DNA from: Polaromonas sp047303325
Lineage (GTDB): Bacteria; Pseudomonadota; Gammaproteobacteria; Burkholderiales; Burkholderiaceae_C
Direction of reading: 5' to 3'
NCBI RefSeq assembly: GCF_047303325.1
Contig: NZ_JBKBEX010000008.1
Location: forward strand, 112,643 to 176,642
Length of the DNA stretch: 64,000 bases
Below are positions 16,467 to 25,787 of this stretch, in pieces; within the stretch, counting starts at the first letter, position 1; each line of letters opens with the position of its first letter. A model generated the notes under the pieces. The model did not search any database. It was not told the DNA's origin and saw only the letters and a list, made by a program, of their open reading frames with translations. The translations under genes and the position numbers were made by a program.

Positions 16467-17192
16467 CTAGCGCACAGCGCCCGCGCCGCGCAGCATTTCA
16501 TGCACATCGTGCGTCATCACAGCCAGGAAGCCCGCCAGCGCCAGGTAATAAAACCCATATTCGAAACGCGTGGCCGCGCTGACCGCGTAGTAGGTCTGGG
16601 CCTCCTCGCTGTCCGATTTGTAGCGTATGGCCTTGAGCAGCTGCGGCGCGGCCAGCAGCGCCATCAGGATCAGCATGGGGCTGGGCCGCCAGAAGAACAG
16701 CGCCACCAGCACCGGCACCCCCAGCAGCCAGATGCGCGGCGACAGCACCGCGGTAATGCGCCCGCCGTCAAAAGGCGACAGCGGGATCAGGTTGAAGAGG
16801 TTCAGGAAGAAACCGGAGTAGGCGATCGCGAGCAGCAAATTGCTGTTCTGGTCGCGCGCCAGGAAGTAGCAGGCCAGCGCGCCTATCGTGCCCAGCAGCG
16901 GGCCGCCCAGGCCCACATAGGCCTCGGTTTCCGCGTCGTGCGGCATGTCCTTGAGCTCGACCCAGGCGCCCACAAAGGGGATAAAGGTGGGCGCGCCCAC
17001 ATTGAGGCCGCGCTGGCGGGCGGCGATGTAGTGGCCCATCTCATGCACGAACAGCAGCAGCACAAAGCCCACCGCATAACGCCAGCCGAAGAGCAGCGCA
17101 TAGGCGAACACCGACACCAGCATGCTGCCGCCTGTCAGCAGCAGCTTGCCGAACTTGGCGCCCGTGAAAAGCAGCAACAGGAGCTTGGCCAT
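16467..17192 (-). CDS. Site-2 protease family protein (M50 metalloprotease)
   Basis: A 241-residue inner-membrane protein with about six hydrophobic segments. The zinc-binding HEMGH (residues 50-54) lies in the second membrane segment, and the second catalytic motif NLIPLSPFDGG (134-144) contains the third ligand Asp. This is the core of site-2 proteases, which cut substrates within the membrane. There is no PDZ domain, so it is not the RseP type. It lies 13 bases after a DUF2167 gene on the same strand, suggesting an operon. Confidence 0.88.
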   Translation of the reverse strand: MAKLLLLLFTGAKFGKLLLTGGSMLVSVFAYALLFGWRYAVGFVLLLFVHEMGHYIAARQRGLNVGAPTFIPFVGAWVELKDMPHDAETEAYVGLGGPLLGTIGALACYFLARDQNSNLLLAIAYSGFFLNLFNLIPLSPFDGGRITAVLSPRIWLLGVPVLVALFFWRPSPMLILMALLAAPQLLKAIRYKSDSEEAQTYYAVSAATRFEYGFYYLALAGFLAVMTHDVHEMLRGAGAVR

Positions 17193-17205
17193 GTCGCCTC
17201 ACCGC

Positions 17206-18192
17206 TCAGGCTTTGGGTGGCGCGGGCGGCACGTCGGTTGCGCCGCCGCCGAACGCTGCGGGCACAGTGTCCTGCTCGGCCCGGCTGACCGCCGGCATGG
17301 GCGCAGGCGCAGGGGCCGGCTTGCGCTTGAAGTACTTCACGAACACCGTGCCCAAGCCCGCCAGGGCCAGGACGATCACTTTCGCGAACTTGGCGAAAAA
17401 CAGCGCGATCACCGCGAAGAAACCCAGTTTTTTCGCGGCCACGCCCAGCACCAGCGCGGCCAGGCCGTATTCAGCCACCTTGTCGGTCTTGGAGTTGAAG
17501 TCGGCGTATCGCTTGCCCTCGTCGTATTGCAGGGCCGCCAGCAGCTCCGCCGCCGCGGGCTTGTCCTTGGGCAGGTCGTCCAGCGCCGTGACCAGGTTCA
17601 TGCTGAAGTAACCTTCGCGGCCCAGTGCATAGGTGTTGTAGTTCACGCCCTGCGCGGCGCCGGAGGGCGCGCCCCGGTCCTTGCTGGACATGGCCCAGAC
17701 CAGGCGGTGGGTGGCGGCGCTGTAGGCCGGCTTTTCAGCCCAGCCCACGATCTCGATTTCAGGGAAGCCCATTTTTTTGCGCTCGGCGTTCGAGGCCTCG
17801 GTGCCTTCGCGGTAGCTTTTGAGCAGCTCGTCCGCGTTCCAGTCCTTGGCGTCGTCGTCCTTCACATAGCCGGCCGCCTCGAAGCGCACCGTCATGAACC
17901 AGCGGTCGCCCGTGGCCGGAAACACCAGGCCCTGCAGTCGTGAGTCGGTGCCGGGGTTGCCCATGGCCTTGAGCAGCTTGCCCGCCTGGGGCTGCGGCAC
18001 AAAGATGCGGCCGGCGGGCAGCTTGAGCACGGCCTGGCTTGCCAATGCGATGTCCTGAGGCCCTTCCTTGGCGGCGGCGCGGCCCTCGGCCCAGATTTTC
18101 TCGGACTCTTCTTTCGACAGGGTCTGCGCCATGACGGCGGTGCACGAGAGACAAACAGCCAGCGCGCAGATGCGCATCCACAAACGGTTCAT
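17206..18192 (-). CDS. DUF2167 domain-containing membrane protein
   Basis: A 328-residue protein with an N-terminal signal peptide (cleavage near AVMAQT), a large extracytoplasmic domain of the DUF2167 family (GRIFVPQPQAGKLLKAMGNP and later VNYNTYALGREGYFSMNLV), two hydrophobic segments around residues 245-285, and a Pro/Ala-rich cytoplasmic tail. The biochemical function of DUF2167 is unknown. Its coupling to a downstream site-2 protease gene suggests it may be the substrate or partner of that protease. The ATG at 18192 begins the signal peptide. Confidence 0.85.
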   Translation of the reverse strand: MNRLWMRICALAVCLSCTAVMAQTLSKEESEKIWAEGRAAAKEGPQDIALASQAVLKLPAGRIFVPQPQAGKLLKAMGNPGTDSRLQGLVFPATGDRWFMTVRFEAAGYVKDDDAKDWNADELLKSYREGTEASNAERKKMGFPEIEIVGWAEKPAYSAATHRLVWAMSSKDRGAPSGAAQGVNYNTYALGREGYFSMNLVTALDDLPKDKPAAAELLAALQYDEGKRYADFNSKTDKVAEYGLAALVLGVAAKKLGFFAVIALFFAKFAKVIVLALAGLGTVFVKYFKRKPAPAPAPMPAVSRAEQDTVPAAFGGGATDVPPAPPKA

Positions 18193-18293
18193 GAAAGCTC
18201 TCCTTGTTGGAATAATTTGCGGGCTATTCTTACATGCTCCTGTGTGACGGCCGGAAAGCGGCCCCCCCAAGCGCCCGGGCCGCGCCGGCCGCC

Positions 18294-21200
18294 TCAGTTC
18301 TGCAGCTGCCGCGCCAGCAGCACCGCCACATGGATGGCTTCGCGTTGCGCGCCGTCCTTGATCTGGTGGCGGCAGCTGGTGCCGTCGGCCACCACGATGG
18401 CATCTGGCTGCTTGCGTACTGCTGGCAGCAGGCTCAATTCGGCCATCTGCATGGAGACCTCGTAGTGGCCGGCTTCGTAGCCGAAGCTGCCGGCCATGCC
18501 GCAGCAGCTGGATTCGATCAGCTCGGGCTTGGCGCCCGGGATCAGCCTCAGCACGTCCAGGATGGGGCCCACCGCGCCAAAGGCCTTCTGGTGGCAATGG
18601 CCATGCAAAAGAATGGGTTGGGCCGAAGGCTTCAGCCTGCCCTTGAGCATCTCGAGCTTGCCGCCCGCTGCCTCGCGCGCCAGGAATTCTTCGAGCAGCA
18701 ACGCATGGCGGCTGATGGTCTGCGCCGCCTCGCCCAGGCCCATCACCAGCATCTCGTCTCGCAGCGTCAGCAGGCAGGAGGGTTCCAGGCCGACGATGGC
18801 GATGCCGCGCTCCGCGAAGGGCAGCAGGGCGCCTACCACCTCGCGCGCCTTGGCCTTGGCCTTGTCGACCATGCCGCCCGCCAGGTAAGTACGGCCGCAG
18901 CACAGGCTCTTGCCGTCGGGCGTGGTCTTGGCGGCCACGTGCACGGTGTAGCCGGCAGCCTGCAGCACCGTAAGCGCGGCCACTGCGTTTTCCGATTCGA
19001 AGTAGCCGTTGAAGGTGTCGACAAACAGCACCACGGGTTTGGTGGCGGCCAGCACCTCCTCGCGGCTCGCGGTGTGGATGCGGCCCTGCGGCGCCGCGCC
19101 GGCTTCAGCCTGTGCGCCCAGCCGCCTCCAAAAGGTGTTGCTGCGCCATTGCGGCAGCGTGCGGCGCGCCGACAGGCCCAGCAGCTTTTCGCTCCAGGTC
19201 GCCAGGCCCGGCACCTTGTCGCGCAGGTTGAGCAGCGGCGCGAAGCGGCTGGCCCAGTGCGCATAGTCGGGCAGGTGGGCGACCAGCCGGTCTTTCAGCG
19301 TGTAGCCGTGTTTGGCCTTGTAGTGGTGCAAAAACTCCACCTTCATCTTGGCCATGTCCACGCCGGTGGGGCAGTCGCGCTTGCAACCCTTGCAGCCCAC
19401 GCACAAGTCCATGGCTTCCTGCACGGCCTCGCTGGTGAAGGCATCTTCTGCTTTCAAGCCATCCAGCTGGCCCGACAGCGCCAGGCGCAAGGTGTTGGCG
19501 CGTCCGCGCGTCAAATGTTTTTCGTCGCGTGTCGCGCGGTAGCTGGGGCACATGGTGCCGGCATCAAATTTTCTGCAGTGGCCGTTGTTGTTGCACATCT
19601 CCACGGCCTTGGCAAAACCCTGGGCCGGGTCGCCGCCCGTGCCCGGCTCGCTGGTCTGCTCGGTCACCGGGTCGTTCTGCACGTTCCAGGCGCTCCAGTC
19701 CAGCGCCGTCTTGATAGGTATGACCTTGTAGCTGGGCGGAAAGCGCATCAACCGCGTGTCGTCCATCTTCGGCGGGTTGATGATGCGGCCCGGGCTCAGC
19801 AGGTTGATCGGGTCCAGGTAGTTCTTGATCTGCGCAAAAGCCTCGTTGATTTTGGGGCCGAACTGCCACTCAATCCACTCGCCGCGGCACAGGCCGTCGC
19901 CATGCTCTCCGCTGTAGGCGCCCTTGTAGTGGCGCACCAGGGCCGAGGCCTCTTCGGCGATCGCGCGCATCTTGGCGCCGCCCTCGCGCCGCATGTCCAG
20001 GATGGGGCGCACGTGCAGCGTGCCGACGGACGCATGGGCATACCAGGTGCCCTTGCTGCCGTATTTGCGGAAGACCTGCGTCAGGGCGTCGGTGTATTCG
20101 GCCAGGTGCTCCAGCGGCACGGCGCAGTCCTCGATAAAGCTGACCGGCTTGCCGTCGCCCTTGAGGCTCATCATGATGTTCAGGCCCGCCTTGCGCACCT
20201 CCCACAGATTTTTCTGCGGCGCGTCGTCCATCATCTCGACCACCGATCCGGGCAGGCCCAGGTCGCCCATGAGCTCGACCAGCTGGCGCATCTTGGGCGA
20301 CAGCTCGGCCTTGGAGTTGCCCGAGAACTCCACCAGCAAAATCGCTTCGGGCTGGCCGATGAGGGCGGTGCGCACCGTGGGCGCGAAGGCCGGGTTCTGC
20401 AGCGAGAGCTCTATCATGGTGCGGTCCACCAGCTCGACCGCGCTCAGCGTGCCGTCGCCGCCCAGCTTCACGATGTGCTGGGCCGTGTCCATGGCCTTGT
20501 AGAAGGTCGGGAAGTTCACCACGCCCAGCACCTTGGTGCGCGGCAGCTCAGCCAGCCGCAGCGTGAGCGATTTTGTCAGCCCCAGCGTGCCTTCGCTGCC
20601 CACCAGCAGGTGGGCCAGGTTCACCGAGCCGTCCTGGGTATAGGGCTTCTCGTTCTGGTTGTTGAAGATGTCCAGGTTGTAGCCGGCCACGCGGCGCAGC
20701 ACCTTGGGCCAGTGCGCCTCAAGCTCGGGCCGCAGCCGGTCGGACAGCGCCTTGACGTAGTCGCCCAGTTCGCGCGCGCCGCCGCCGGCCTTGTCATAGC
20801 GGCCGAGCTCCAGCAGGCTGCCGTCGGAGCGCCAGGCGCTGGCGCCCAGCACGTTGTGCACCATGTTGCCGTAGGCAATGCTGCGGCTGCCGCAGGAGTT
20901 GTTGCCCGCCATGCCGCCCAGCGTGGCCTGCGCGCTGGTGGACACGTCCACCGGGTACCACAGGCCGTGCTGCTTGAGCGAGGCGTTCAGGTGGTCCAGC
21001 ACGATGCCGGGCTGGACTTCGGCCGTGCGCTCGCCCGGGTCCACGGCCAGGATGTTGCGCAGGTGTTTGGCATGGTCTATCACCAGGCCCGCGCCCACCG
21101 TCTGCCCGCACTGGCTGGTGCCGCCGCCGCGCGGGACGATGGGCACTTGCAGGTCGCGGCAGATGTCCAGCGCGGTCTTCACGTCGGCATCGGTGCGCGG

Positions 21201-21410
21201 CACAAACACCCCCACGGGCGTGACCTGGTAGATGGACGCGTCGGTGGCATAGCGTCCGCGGTCCGCCGGCGAGAACAGCACCTCGCCCTGGGTTTCGGCG
21301 GCCAGGCGCGCGGCCAGCCGGCCGGCGACTTCATTGCTGACGCGGGCCACGTCGTCATAAGCCTGGGCCGCGGCCTCGCGGCTGATCTTGAGGGGGAGGG
21401 GAGCGTTCAT
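18294..21410 (-). CDS. FAD-linked oxidase/Fe-S oxidoreductase fusion (D-2-hydroxyacid type)
   Basis: A 1038-residue fusion. The N-terminal half is a PCMH-type FAD domain with VPRGGGTSQCGQTVGAGL and GGMAGNNSCGSRSI, followed by an FAD-oxidase C-terminal domain (HGDGLCRGEW). The second half has a 4Fe-4S motif CVGCKGCKRDCPTG, another Cys cluster around CNNNGHCRKFDAGTMCPSY, and two CCG-type motifs (CCGRTYLAGG and SSCCGMAGSFGY), as in GlpC/GlcF. Such fusions oxidise D-lactate, glycolate or other 2-hydroxyacids and pass electrons to the respiratory chain. Next to a GntR regulator and a glyoxylate-type aminotransferase, glycolate or a related acid is a reasonable but unproven substrate. Confidence 0.85.
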   Translation of the reverse strand: MNAPLPLKISREAAAQAYDDVARVSNEVAGRLAARLAAETQGEVLFSPADRGRYATDASIYQVTPVGVFVPRTDADVKTALDICRDLQVPIVPRGGGTSQCGQTVGAGLVIDHAKHLRNILAVDPGERTAEVQPGIVLDHLNASLKQHGLWYPVDVSTSAQATLGGMAGNNSCGSRSIAYGNMVHNVLGASAWRSDGSLLELGRYDKAGGGARELGDYVKALSDRLRPELEAHWPKVLRRVAGYNLDIFNNQNEKPYTQDGSVNLAHLLVGSEGTLGLTKSLTLRLAELPRTKVLGVVNFPTFYKAMDTAQHIVKLGGDGTLSAVELVDRTMIELSLQNPAFAPTVRTALIGQPEAILLVEFSGNSKAELSPKMRQLVELMGDLGLPGSVVEMMDDAPQKNLWEVRKAGLNIMMSLKGDGKPVSFIEDCAVPLEHLAEYTDALTQVFRKYGSKGTWYAHASVGTLHVRPILDMRREGGAKMRAIAEEASALVRHYKGAYSGEHGDGLCRGEWIEWQFGPKINEAFAQIKNYLDPINLLSPGRIINPPKMDDTRLMRFPPSYKVIPIKTALDWSAWNVQNDPVTEQTSEPGTGGDPAQGFAKAVEMCNNNGHCRKFDAGTMCPSYRATRDEKHLTRGRANTLRLALSGQLDGLKAEDAFTSEAVQEAMDLCVGCKGCKRDCPTGVDMAKMKVEFLHHYKAKHGYTLKDRLVAHLPDYAHWASRFAPLLNLRDKVPGLATWSEKLLGLSARRTLPQWRSNTFWRRLGAQAEAGAAPQGRIHTASREEVLAATKPVVLFVDTFNGYFESENAVAALTVLQAAGYTVHVAAKTTPDGKSLCCGRTYLAGGMVDKAKAKAREVVGALLPFAERGIAIVGLEPSCLLTLRDEMLVMGLGEAAQTISRHALLLEEFLAREAAGGKLEMLKGRLKPSAQPILLHGHCHQKAFGAVGPILDVLRLIPGAKPELIESSCCGMAGSFGYEAGHYEVSMQMAELSLLPAVRKQPDAIVVADGTSCRHQIKDGAQREAIHVAVLLARQLQN

Positions 21411-21462
21411 CGCGGCTTTTCGCCTTTGGGTGGGGGACTGTGATGGAAGAGCCGGGCCGGGC

Positions 21463-22167
21463 TCAGGCCTTGGCGCCGCTCTTGCTGTTCGTGGCATTGA
21501 TGGCGCGCAGCTGCTGCACCACCACGTCGCGCTTGCTGGTCAGGTGGCGCAGCAATACGTTGCGCATGGCCGCGCCGTCGCGCTTTTGCAGGGCTTCAAT
21601 CATCAGTTCGTGTTCCTTCACGGCCGCTTTCCATTTCTCCTCGTCCTGGTTGGAGCGAAAGCGCAGCGCCTGCAGCCGCGCATTGACCTGCGCATAGGTG
21701 CTGGCCAGTACCGGGTTCTTGGCCGCCGCGTTGATGGCGCTGTGGATGGCGGCATTGAGCCGGTAGTAGTTGGGCAGGTCGCGGCGCGTATAGGCGGCCA
21801 GCATCTCGAAGTGCATGGCCTTGATTTCCGCCAGCTCGGCCTCGGTGATGCGTTCGGCGGCCAGTTCGCCCGACTGCGCTTCCAGCCCCGCCATCACCTC
21901 GAAGGTGTTGAGTACGTCGGCCTCCGTCAGCTCCACCGCGATCGCGCCGCGGTTCGGCAGCAGCTCCACCAGGCCCTCGGCGGCCAGCATCTTGATGGCC
22001 TCGCGCAGCGGCGTGCGCGAGACGTTGAGCACTTCGCTGAGTTCGCGCTCATTGAGCTTGGCGCCGGGCTGGATGCGGTTTTCCACCAGCATCTGGCGCA
22101 GCCGGTGCGCCACCTGTTCATGCAGGGCGGCGCGCGGGATGGGGATGATTTCGGCAGCCATGGACAA
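21463..22167 (-). CDS. GntR family regulator with FCD domain
   Basis: A 234-residue regulator with an N-terminal winged helix (LHEQVAHRLRQMLVENRIQPG, then LNERELSEVLNVSRTPLREA) and a C-terminal all-helical FCD ligand-binding domain. FCD members usually sense organic acids and repress catabolic genes. It lies between the FAD/Fe-S oxidase gene and a divergent aminotransferase gene; two copies of a matching palindrome lie in the divergent region, the first overlapping its own start codon, which suggests autorepression. Confidence 0.9.
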   Translation of the reverse strand: MSMAAEIIPIPRAALHEQVAHRLRQMLVENRIQPGAKLNERELSEVLNVSRTPLREAIKMLAAEGLVELLPNRGAIAVELTEADVLNTFEVMAGLEAQSGELAAERITEAELAEIKAMHFEMLAAYTRRDLPNYYRLNAAIHSAINAAAKNPVLASTYAQVNARLQALRFRSNQDEEKWKAAVKEHELMIEALQKRDGAAMRNVLLRHLTSKRDVVVQQLRAINATNSKSGAKA

Positions 22168-22185
22168 ATTTTGTATGCAAAATTT
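22166..22185. promoter_or_regulatory. GntR operator, copy 1
   Basis: AAATTTTG and CAAAATTT form perfect 8-bp arms around TATG. It overlaps the first base of the GntR gene and resembles the T/G-rich palindromes bound by FadR/FCD-type GntR proteins. Confidence 0.65.
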
Positions 22186-22230
22186 ACCCCTGTCAAATCA
22201 ATATGTAGTCCTTTGATGGCTTGACAAATG

Positions 22231-22248
22231 AATTTTGTATGCAAAAAA
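22231..22248. promoter_or_regulatory. GntR operator, copy 2
   Basis: The same core TTTTGTATGCAAAA recurs 65 bases further on, 29 bases before the aminotransferase start, so it is placed to control the divergent gene. The outer bases are less symmetric than in copy 1. Confidence 0.6.
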
Positions 22249-22276
22249 TAAGGACTTACTTCAGGAGCAGACCGCC

Positions 22277-23497
22277 ATGTTGACGCTTGACTTTCATCCC
22301 ACGGGACGTCATTTTTTGCAGATTCCCGGCCCTTCGCCGGTGCCGGACCGCATCCTGCGGGCCATGAGTCTGCCCACCATAGACCACCGCGGCCCTGAAT
22401 TCGCGGCGCTGGGCCTGAAAGTCCTGGCCGACATTAAAAAGATCTTCCAGACCAAACAACCCGTCATCATTTACCCGGCTTCGGGCACCGGCGCCTGGGA
22501 AGCGGCTCTCTCCAACACCCTGAGCCCCGGCGACCACGTGCTGATGTACGAAACCGGCCATTTCGCCGCGCTGTGGCAAAAGCTTGCCGCGCGCCTGGGT
22601 CTGAAGACCGAGGTCATCAGCTATCCCGGCGCCGAGGTCTGGCGCCACGGCGTGCAGGCCGCCCTGATTGAAGAGCGCCTGAAGGCCGACACCCAGCACA
22701 GCATCAAGGCCGTCTGCGTGGTGCACAACGAAACCTCCACCGGCGTGACCAGCAACATCGCCGCCGTGCGCAAGGCGATCGACGCGGCCAAACATCCGGC
22801 GCTGCTGCTGGTCGACACCATCTCGGGCCTGGCCTCGGCCGACTACCGCCACGACGAGTGGGGCGTGGACGTCACCATCAGCGGCTCGCAAAAAGGCCTG
22901 ATGCTGCCGCCCGGCATCAGCTTCAACGCCGTTTCCGCCAAGGCCCTCGAAGCCAGCAAGAAGGCCACCTTGCCCAAGGCCTTCTGGGCCTGGGACGAAA
23001 TCATCGAGATGAACAAGACCGGCTATTGGCCGTCCACCCCCAACACCAACCTGCTGTACGCCCTCAGCGAAGCCTGCGACATGCTGCTCGAGCACGGCCT
23101 GGAAGCCGTGTTCGCGCGCCACCAGCGCTGGGCGACCGGCGTGCGCGCGGCGGTCAAGGCCTGGGGCCTGCAGATTCAGTGCGCCGACCCGGCCGTGTAC
23201 TCGCCGGTGCTGACCGGCGTGATGACGCCCGAAGGCGTGGACGCCGACGCGGTGCGCAAAATCATTTATGAACGCTTCGACTGCTCGCTGGGCACCGGCT
23301 TGGGCAAGGTCAAGGGCAAGATGTTCCGCATAGGCCACCTGGGCGACTGCAACGACCTCACACTGATGGCCGCGCTTGCCGGCTGTGAAATGGGCTTGAA
23401 ACTTGCGGGTGTCAAGCTCGCGGGTTCGGGCGTGCAGGCCGCCATGGATCATTTCTCCAGCCATGCGGCCGTGGTGCCGCAGCGCAAGGCGGCCTGA
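22277..23497 (+). CDS. Class V aminotransferase (alanine/serine-glyoxylate type)
   Basis: A 406-residue PLP enzyme. The N-terminus IPGPSPVPDRILRAM and the segment ISGSQKGLMLPPG, with the PLP lysine at about 206, are typical of the alanine-glyoxylate/serine-glyoxylate aminotransferase group. VVHNETSTGV and LLVDTISGL are the expected cofactor-binding neighbours. It would interconvert glyoxylate and glycine using serine or alanine. The ATG at 22277 follows an AGGAG ribosome-binding site. The gene is divergent from the GntR regulator and followed by a Bug-type receptor gene. Confidence 0.88.
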   Translation: MLTLDFHPTGRHFLQIPGPSPVPDRILRAMSLPTIDHRGPEFAALGLKVLADIKKIFQTKQPVIIYPASGTGAWEAALSNTLSPGDHVLMYETGHFAALWQKLAARLGLKTEVISYPGAEVWRHGVQAALIEERLKADTQHSIKAVCVVHNETSTGVTSNIAAVRKAIDAAKHPALLLVDTISGLASADYRHDEWGVDVTISGSQKGLMLPPGISFNAVSAKALEASKKATLPKAFWAWDEIIEMNKTGYWPSTPNTNLLYALSEACDMLLEHGLEAVFARHQRWATGVRAAVKAWGLQIQCADPAVYSPVLTGVMTPEGVDADAVRKIIYERFDCSLGTGLGKVKGKMFRIGHLGDCNDLTLMAALAGCEMGLKLAGVKLAGSGVQAAMDHFSSHAAVVPQRKAA

Positions 23498-23581
23498 GAG
23501 CCGTCACCGCCATCACCGTTATCTGCCTCAAAACTGTCACTTCGCTTCGTTCTACTTCTACGACTGAATCAGAGAGAAACC

Positions 23582-24559
23582 ATGCAACGCAGAACTTTTA
23601 TCAGTGCGACGGCGGCCACGGCCGCCCTGGTGGCGTCACCCATGCTCAAGGCGCAGACCCTGCCGTCCGGCCCGGTCCGCATCATCGTGGGTTTCCCGCC
23701 CGGCGGCGGCACCGACGCGTTGGCGCGCGTGGTGGGGCAAAAGCTCTCCACCATGTGGAACACCTCGGTGGTGATTGAAAACAAGGGCGGCGCCGCCGGC
23801 GTCATCGCGGCCGACTACGTGGCCAAGCAGCCCGCAGACGGCAACACCCTGCTCATGGCCCACATCAACAGCCACGCGCTGGCGCCGGCGCTGGGCCTCA
23901 AGCTGGGCTACAACCCCGAGCGCGACTACGTGCCCATCAGCATGGTCGGCGTCACGCCCAATATGCTGATCTGCAACGCCGACCAGCCCGCCAAGACCGT
24001 CAAGGACCTGGTCGCGCTGTGCAAGGCCAAGCCGGGCCAGATCAGCTTCGCCTCGGCCGGCGGCGGTTCGGCCCAGCATTTCGCGCTGGAGATGTTCAAG
24101 CTGCAGGCGAAGATTTTCGCGCTGCACATTCCCTATCGCGGCTCGGGCCCGGCCCTGGTCGACCTGATAGGCGGGCAGGTCAACTATTGCTTCGAGACCA
24201 TGACCTCGGCCACGCCGCATGTCAAAAGCGGCAAGGCCATCGCGCTGGCGCAAACGCGGCTCAAGCGCGCCAAGGGCCATCCCAACGTACCCACCATGGC
24301 TGAATCCGGCTTTCCCGGTTTCGAGGCCACCGTGTGGTACGGCCTCATGGGCCCGTCCAAAATGCCGCACGCCATGGTGCAGCGCATGAACGAGGACGTC
24401 AACAAGGTGCTGGCCATGCCCGACGTGCAGGAAAAAATGGACCAGTACGGCGCCGAGGACGGCGGCGGCAGCATCGAAAAATTTGCGGCCTTCATCAAGA
24501 TGGAGCAAAAGAAATGGGCGCAGGTGGCTGAACAAGCCAAGGTCAAGGTTGACGCCTGA
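23582..24559 (+). CDS. Bug-family tripartite tricarboxylate transporter receptor
   Basis: A 325-residue periplasmic solute receptor with a signal peptide (RR-containing N-terminus, cleavage near LKAQT) and the Bug signatures VRIIVGFPPGGGTDALAR and ENKGGAAGVIAADYVAK. Bug proteins capture carboxylates or amides and are greatly expanded in Burkholderiales, usually without adjacent permease genes, as here. A terminator follows. Its position after the aminotransferase suggests a shared substrate pathway. Confidence 0.92.
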   Translation: MQRRTFISATAATAALVASPMLKAQTLPSGPVRIIVGFPPGGGTDALARVVGQKLSTMWNTSVVIENKGGAAGVIAADYVAKQPADGNTLLMAHINSHALAPALGLKLGYNPERDYVPISMVGVTPNMLICNADQPAKTVKDLVALCKAKPGQISFASAGGGSAQHFALEMFKLQAKIFALHIPYRGSGPALVDLIGGQVNYCFETMTSATPHVKSGKAIALAQTRLKRAKGHPNVPTMAESGFPGFEATVWYGLMGPSKMPHAMVQRMNEDVNKVLAMPDVQEKMDQYGAEDGGGSIEKFAAFIKMEQKKWAQVAEQAKVKVDA

Positions 24560-24582
24560 CACCCACTGCGCGCCTGGGTGAG

Positions 24583-24606
24583 ACCGGCCTGGTGCCGGTT
24601 TTTTTT
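24583..24606 (+). terminator. Rho-independent terminator after Bug receptor gene
   Basis: ACCGGC and GCCGGT form a 6-bp stem with a five-base loop, followed by eight T. It lies 24 bases after the stop codon and should end the aminotransferase-receptor transcript. Confidence 0.88.
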
Positions 24607-24653
24607 ATCAATAACAAACAAGTTTTTTATCAGCAGAGGTTAGGGATCGTTTC

Positions 24654-25775
24654 ATGACAGTTGTGAATTTTTCAAGGGCCGGCCGCGTGCTGGCCGTTTT
24701 TTTTCTGTGCGCCGCCAGCGTGGGCGCTTCGGCCGACATCATCCTGGGCCATTCGGGCGACCTTTCGGGCACCAGCGCCGCGCTCACCACCGACTATGTG
24801 CGCGGCATGAATGCCTACTTTGACGACGTCAACAAAAAGGGCGGCATACGCGGCGAGAAGATCAGGCTCGTGAGCGTGGACGACGGCTTCAACCCCGACA
24901 AGACCGCCGAGAACACCAAGGCGCTGATCGAGCAGAACGCCGTGGCGCTGGTCGGCTTTCGCGGCACCGCCAACATGCTCAAGATTGTGCCCATCGTGCA
25001 GGCGGCAGGCATTGCCCAGATCGGCAACACCAGCGGCGCCAAGTCGCTGCGCGACCCCCATGTGCCCAATGTGTTCCATGTGCGCGCCAGCACCACCGAC
25101 GAGATCGAGGCGGCCGTCAACCACGCCTGGACCATAGGCATCAACAAGATCGCCGTCGCCTACCAGGACGACGCCTTCGGCAAGGAAGGCCTGGACGCGC
25201 TCATTGCCGCCATGCAAAAACGCGGCGCTGCGCCCGCCGCCGTGGCCCCGGTGCCGCGCGGCACGGTGGACGTGGCCAAGGCGGTGGACGTGGTCGCCGC
25301 CGCCCAGCCACAGGCTGTGATGCTGATCGCCCAGGCCAAGCCCAACGCCGCCTTTATCAAGGCCTACAAGGCCAAGGGCGTGAGCGCGCAGTTCATGGTG
25401 CTCAGCGTCTCCTCGGGCCTGCACGCCGAACTGAAAGAGCCGGCCGCCGGCACCATCGTCTCGCAGGTCGTGCCTTACCCCTTCACCGAACTCGGCAACG
25501 CCGTCGTGAAGGAATACCAGACCGTGATCCTGGGAACCGCCGACAAGAAGTTCAGCTACAACAGCATGGAAGGTTTCCTCAACGCCAAGCTGGTGGTGCG
25601 CGCGCTGCAGAAAACCCCGGCGCCCATCACGCGCGCCAAGCTCATCAGCACGCTGGAGACCTTCACCAATGAGGACCTGGGCGGCTTCGCACTGACCTAC
25701 AGCAAGCAGAGCAACCTGGGTTCTCGCTTTGTCAATTTGACGATGATCCGCGCCGACGGCACGTTCGCCCGTTAA
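24654..25775 (+). CDS. ABC transporter substrate-binding protein (Peripla_BP_6)
   Basis: A 373-residue periplasmic protein with a signal peptide (cleavage near ASADI) and the type-1 periplasmic binding fold of the branched-chain amino acid group (ILGHSGDLSGTSAALTTDYV, then YFDDVNKKGGIRGEKI). It would deliver an amino acid, amide or small organic acid to an ABC importer; no permease or ATPase genes are adjacent. It has its own start after the preceding terminator. Confidence 0.9.
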   Translation: MTVVNFSRAGRVLAVFFLCAASVGASADIILGHSGDLSGTSAALTTDYVRGMNAYFDDVNKKGGIRGEKIRLVSVDDGFNPDKTAENTKALIEQNAVALVGFRGTANMLKIVPIVQAAGIAQIGNTSGAKSLRDPHVPNVFHVRASTTDEIEAAVNHAWTIGINKIAVAYQDDAFGKEGLDALIAAMQKRGAAPAAVAPVPRGTVDVAKAVDVVAAAQPQAVMLIAQAKPNAAFIKAYKAKGVSAQFMVLSVSSGLHAELKEPAAGTIVSQVVPYPFTELGNAVVKEYQTVILGTADKKFSYNSMEGFLNAKLVVRALQKTPAPITRAKLISTLETFTNEDLGGFALTYSKQSNLGSRFVNLTMIRADGTFAR

Positions 25776-25787
25776 GGGAAGTTCCCG

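Noticed and set aside
18234..21443. About 1070-codon open frame antisense to the FAD/Fe-S oxidase gene
   Set aside because: It mirrors the codon pattern of the real minus-strand gene, has biased composition and no family motif.
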